From contig NZ_JAUXZE010000035.1 in assembly GCF_030694085.1 (NCBI RefSeq), positions 310,001 to 374,000 on the forward strand: 64,000 nt of DNA, written 5' to 3'. Positions 62,364 through 64,000 of the stretch are shown piece after piece. Position numbers and translations under genes: made by a program. This DNA comes from Tabrizicola sp. (GTDB lineage: Bacteria; Pseudomonadota; Alphaproteobacteria; Rhodobacterales; Rhodobacteraceae). Under the pieces are notes generated by a model that did no database searches, was not told the DNA's origin, and saw only the letters and a list, made by a program, of their open reading frames with translations. How positions within the stretch are numbered: position 1 is the first letter of the stretch; each line of letters begins with the position of its first letter.

Positions 62364-63362
62364 TCACCCCCCGGTTTCCACCCGGATCAAACGAACCTGA
62401 TCCGCGGTCAGGTACCCCGTCGCCGGCTCCCCCTCGTCCGCTTGCCACTCCGCGATGGCCCGGCGCGTGCCCGGCCCGAAGGTCCCGTCGGTCCGCAGCG
62501 TCTCATATCCCAGCCGGGTCAGCCGCCGCTGCAGGTCAACCCGTTCCGTCCGGGTCAGCCCCAACAGGCTCTCCTCCAGCGCCGCCTCGTTGTCTGTCCC
62601 CGGGGTGGGCGTCGAAGACCCCGCCTGCTGCCGGATCAGCTTGACCTGCGCCGCCGTCACGTACCCGGTCTGGGTTTGCCGGTTCGCCCGCTGCCACGCC
62701 TTGATCGCTGTCCGGGTCTTCGCCCCCCACAGCCCATCCGCAACCCCGGTGTCAAACCCCAGTGCCGACAGCTGCCGCTGGATTTCCACCCTCTGCGTCC
62801 GCGTCAGCTTCAGCGCCGCCTCGACCGCAACCGGGCTCGTCCCCACCGTGCCGCCGTCATCCGCAGGCGGCGTCGTCACCACCGCGCCCCGCAGCAGCAG
62901 CCGCAACTGAGCCTCGGTCACGTAGCCGGTCACCTTGTCACCCCGGTCGCGCTGCCAGGTCGCGATGGCCGTCCGGGTGTTTTTCCCCCAGACGCCGTCC
63001 GTCCCATAGGTCCGGTAGCCCAGCCGCGTCAGCTCCCGCTGCACCCCGACCTTCTGGGCAAACGTGATCCCCAGCCGCGCCTCGGCCTGTGCTGCCGACG
63101 ACGCCTCGGTCGAGGCGCCCAGCCGCTCCAGCGCCCGCTCGGCGTTCACCCGGTAGGCACCCTTCGGGAACTTCGCCAGATAATCACGGTAGGCGGCGGC
63201 CGTATTCGCCTCCTGCGCCGCAAGATAGGCGTTCTTGTCCAGTTCCTGCTGGATCAGAGTCTGGGCGATTCCCCCGATCACGTCCTCCAGGTTCTGCGCT
63301 GGGGCCGGGGCAGTCAGCCCAAGACCGGCAGCCAGGGCGAGGGGCAAAGTGAACGTCCGCAT
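62364..63362 (-). CDS. Secreted protein with three peptidoglycan-binding (PG_binding_1) domains
   Basis: 332 residues. Signal peptide (RTFTLPLALAAGLGLTAPAPA), a short helical part (about 25-90), then three PG_binding_1-type repeats, each of the form LTR.QRVEIQRQL..LGF.TG..DG.WG..TR.AI..WQ, near residues 105-160, 185-240 and 265-320. No catalytic domain is attached, so it may anchor to or sense the cell wall. The chosen ATG follows AGGAAAGG; an upstream in-frame extension of 48 residues has no support. Confidence 0.85.
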   Translation of the reverse strand: MRTFTLPLALAAGLGLTAPAPAQNLEDVIGGIAQTLIQQELDKNAYLAAQEANTAAAYRDYLAKFPKGAYRVNAERALERLGASTEASSAAQAEARLGITFAQKVGVQRELTRLGYRTYGTDGVWGKNTRTAIATWQRDRGDKVTGYVTEAQLRLLLRGAVVTTPPADDGGTVGTSPVAVEAALKLTRTQRVEIQRQLSALGFDTGVADGLWGAKTRTAIKAWQRANRQTQTGYVTAAQVKLIRQQAGSSTPTPGTDNEAALEESLLGLTRTERVDLQRRLTRLGYETLRTDGTFGPGTRRAIAEWQADEGEPATGYLTADQVRLIRVETGG

Positions 63363-63495
63363 CGCGGGATCCTTTCCTAGAAGCGCGGCGCAGGGGCCGC
63401 TTCTGCCGGGATAACGCGCAGTTTCGAAGATGGTTGCAAGCCGCCGCTGGTCAGACCCTGCGGCCATGCTACCTTTTCCGCCGAAGGAGCCAAAG

Positions 63496-63888
63496 ATGAC
63501 CCTCACCCTCTACGCCGCAACCGCCGCCGTCTTCCTGATCCTCGATGCGATCATGTTGACGCTGGTGATGAAACCGCTCTTCACCCGCCACATCGGCCCG
63601 CTTCTGGCCGAACCGATCCGTATCGCGCCTGCAGCCCTTTTCTACCTCGCCTATGTTGCGGGGCTGGTCTACCTGGTCTCCCTCCCGGCGTTGAAAACCG
63701 GCTCTCCTGTCATCCTTCCGGCTCTCATCATCGGTCTGATGGCCTATGGCACCTATGAGTTCACCTCATGGAGCGTAATGAAGGACTGGCACTGGACGAT
63801 GGTGGTGACCGATGTCACCTGGGGCGGGGTCCTGACGGCCTTCTCCGCCTGGGCGGGGGTGACGATCACCCGCATGATCCACGGCTGA
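63496..63888 (+). CDS. DUF2177 family membrane protein
   Basis: 130 residues with four membrane segments. LDAIMLTLVMKPLFTRHIGPLL, GLMAYGTYEFTSWSVMKDW and a late VVTDVTWGGVLTA match the DUF2177 family, whose function is unknown. Ribosome site AAGGAGC eight bases before the ATG. Divergent from the peptidoglycan-binding protein gene. Confidence 0.85.
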   Translation: MTLTLYAATAAVFLILDAIMLTLVMKPLFTRHIGPLLAEPIRIAPAALFYLAYVAGLVYLVSLPALKTGSPVILPALIIGLMAYGTYEFTSWSVMKDWHWTMVVTDVTWGGVLTAFSAWAGVTITRMIHG

Positions 63889-63931
63889 GTTGGCTTTGCG
63901 CCCGCCGTTGGCTTGTGGTAGCAAGGGACAA

Positions 63932-64000
63932 ATGGCAGCAGCCAAGCCGTTGAATTCATTTGCAACGGCCAACCTGCCCCGTCTGGCCAAGGAGTCCCCA
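63932..64000 (+). CDS. Start of a gene running off the window (unidentified)
   Basis: An ATG behind AAGGGAC opens a frame of 23 codons to the window end (AAAKPLNSFATANLPRLAKES). It has the composition of a real N-terminus, but there is too little to identify. It could be a chance frame. Confidence 0.4.
   Translation, partial: MAAAKPLNSFATANLPRLAKESP

Overview
The window is high-GC DNA from a purple non-sulfur bacterium or aerobic anoxygenic phototroph of the Rhodobacteraceae. It carries an almost complete photosynthesis gene cluster (PGC, about 11.8-59.0 kb). The gene order (puf-bchZYXC-crtFE / crtDC-tspO-crtBI / crtA-bchIDO / idi-bchP-orf428-bchG-bchJ-bchE-ppsR-ppaA / bchFNBHLM-lhaA-puhABC-acsF-puhE-hemA-cycA) and a pufX gene point to Rhodobacter, Cereibacter, Tabrizicola or close relatives. 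The genus cannot be fixed from the sequence alone. No pufC (reaction-centre cytochrome) and no pucBA (LH2) lie in the window, so the visible apparatus is an RC-LH1-PufX core.

Layout. 0-3.1 kb: end of a glutamine amidotransferase, a glutamine-synthetase-like ligase and an FAD oxidoreductase, resembling a gamma-glutamylated amine (putrescine) route. 3.2-11.2 kb: housekeeping genes (dnaG, rpoD, nrdR-ribD) with small secreted or unknown proteins and a glycosyltransferase. 11.2-16.9 kb, minus strand: pufQBALMX, dxs, and an undescribed PAS-like/zinc-cysteine protein preceded by PpsR-type boxes. 16.9-24.1 kb, minus: bchZ, bchY, bchX, bchC (chlorophyllide reductase and hydroxyethyl dehydrogenase), crtF, crtE. 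24.1-30.6 kb: spheroidene pathway (crtD, crtC, tspO, crtB, crtI, crtA). 30.6-38.7 kb: Mg-chelatase subunits I and D, bchO, then idi, bchP, a PucC-like transporter, bchG and bchJ on the other strand. 38.7-43.0 kb: anaerobic cyclase bchE, repressor ppsR and antirepressor ppaA/aerR, followed by a 327-base divergent control region. 43.0-59.0 kb, plus: bchF, dark-operative protochlorophyllide reductase (bchN, bchB, bchL), bchH, bchM, lhaA, puhA, puhB, puhC, a small conserved protein, the aerobic cyclase acsF, puhE, hemA and cycA. 59.0-64.0 kb: gloA, thyX, then an accessory patch (AT-rich Doc-type Fic gene, REP-associated tyrosine transposase with REP pairs, one of them inside its coding sequence), a peptidoglycan-binding protein, a DUF2177 membrane protein and the first codons of another gene.

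How it works together. hemA supplies ALA; bchHDI, bchM, bchE/acsF, bchNBL, bchF, bchXYZ, bchC, bchG and bchP build bacteriochlorophyll a; dxs, idi, crtE, crtB, crtI, crtC, crtD, crtF and crtA make spheroidene/spheroidenone; puf and puh genes make and assemble the core complex; cycA returns electrons. Ten sites fitting the PpsR/CrtJ consensus TGT-N12-ACA, plus one with a single mismatch, sit at nearly every transcription boundary. A FnrL-like site precedes bchE. Oxygen control is therefore readable from the DNA.

Most notable oddities: crtA seems to start with ATT behind a strong Shine-Dalgarno; crtC has no normal start codon near its conserved beginning; a 22-codon minigene couples bchX to bchY; bchG appears to have a leaderless promoter overlapped by a PpsR box; twin perfect palindromes separate bchY and bchZ; a UUCG-capped hairpin abuts the puhE start; and a PAS/zinc protein is a candidate unrecognised member of the PpsR regulon.
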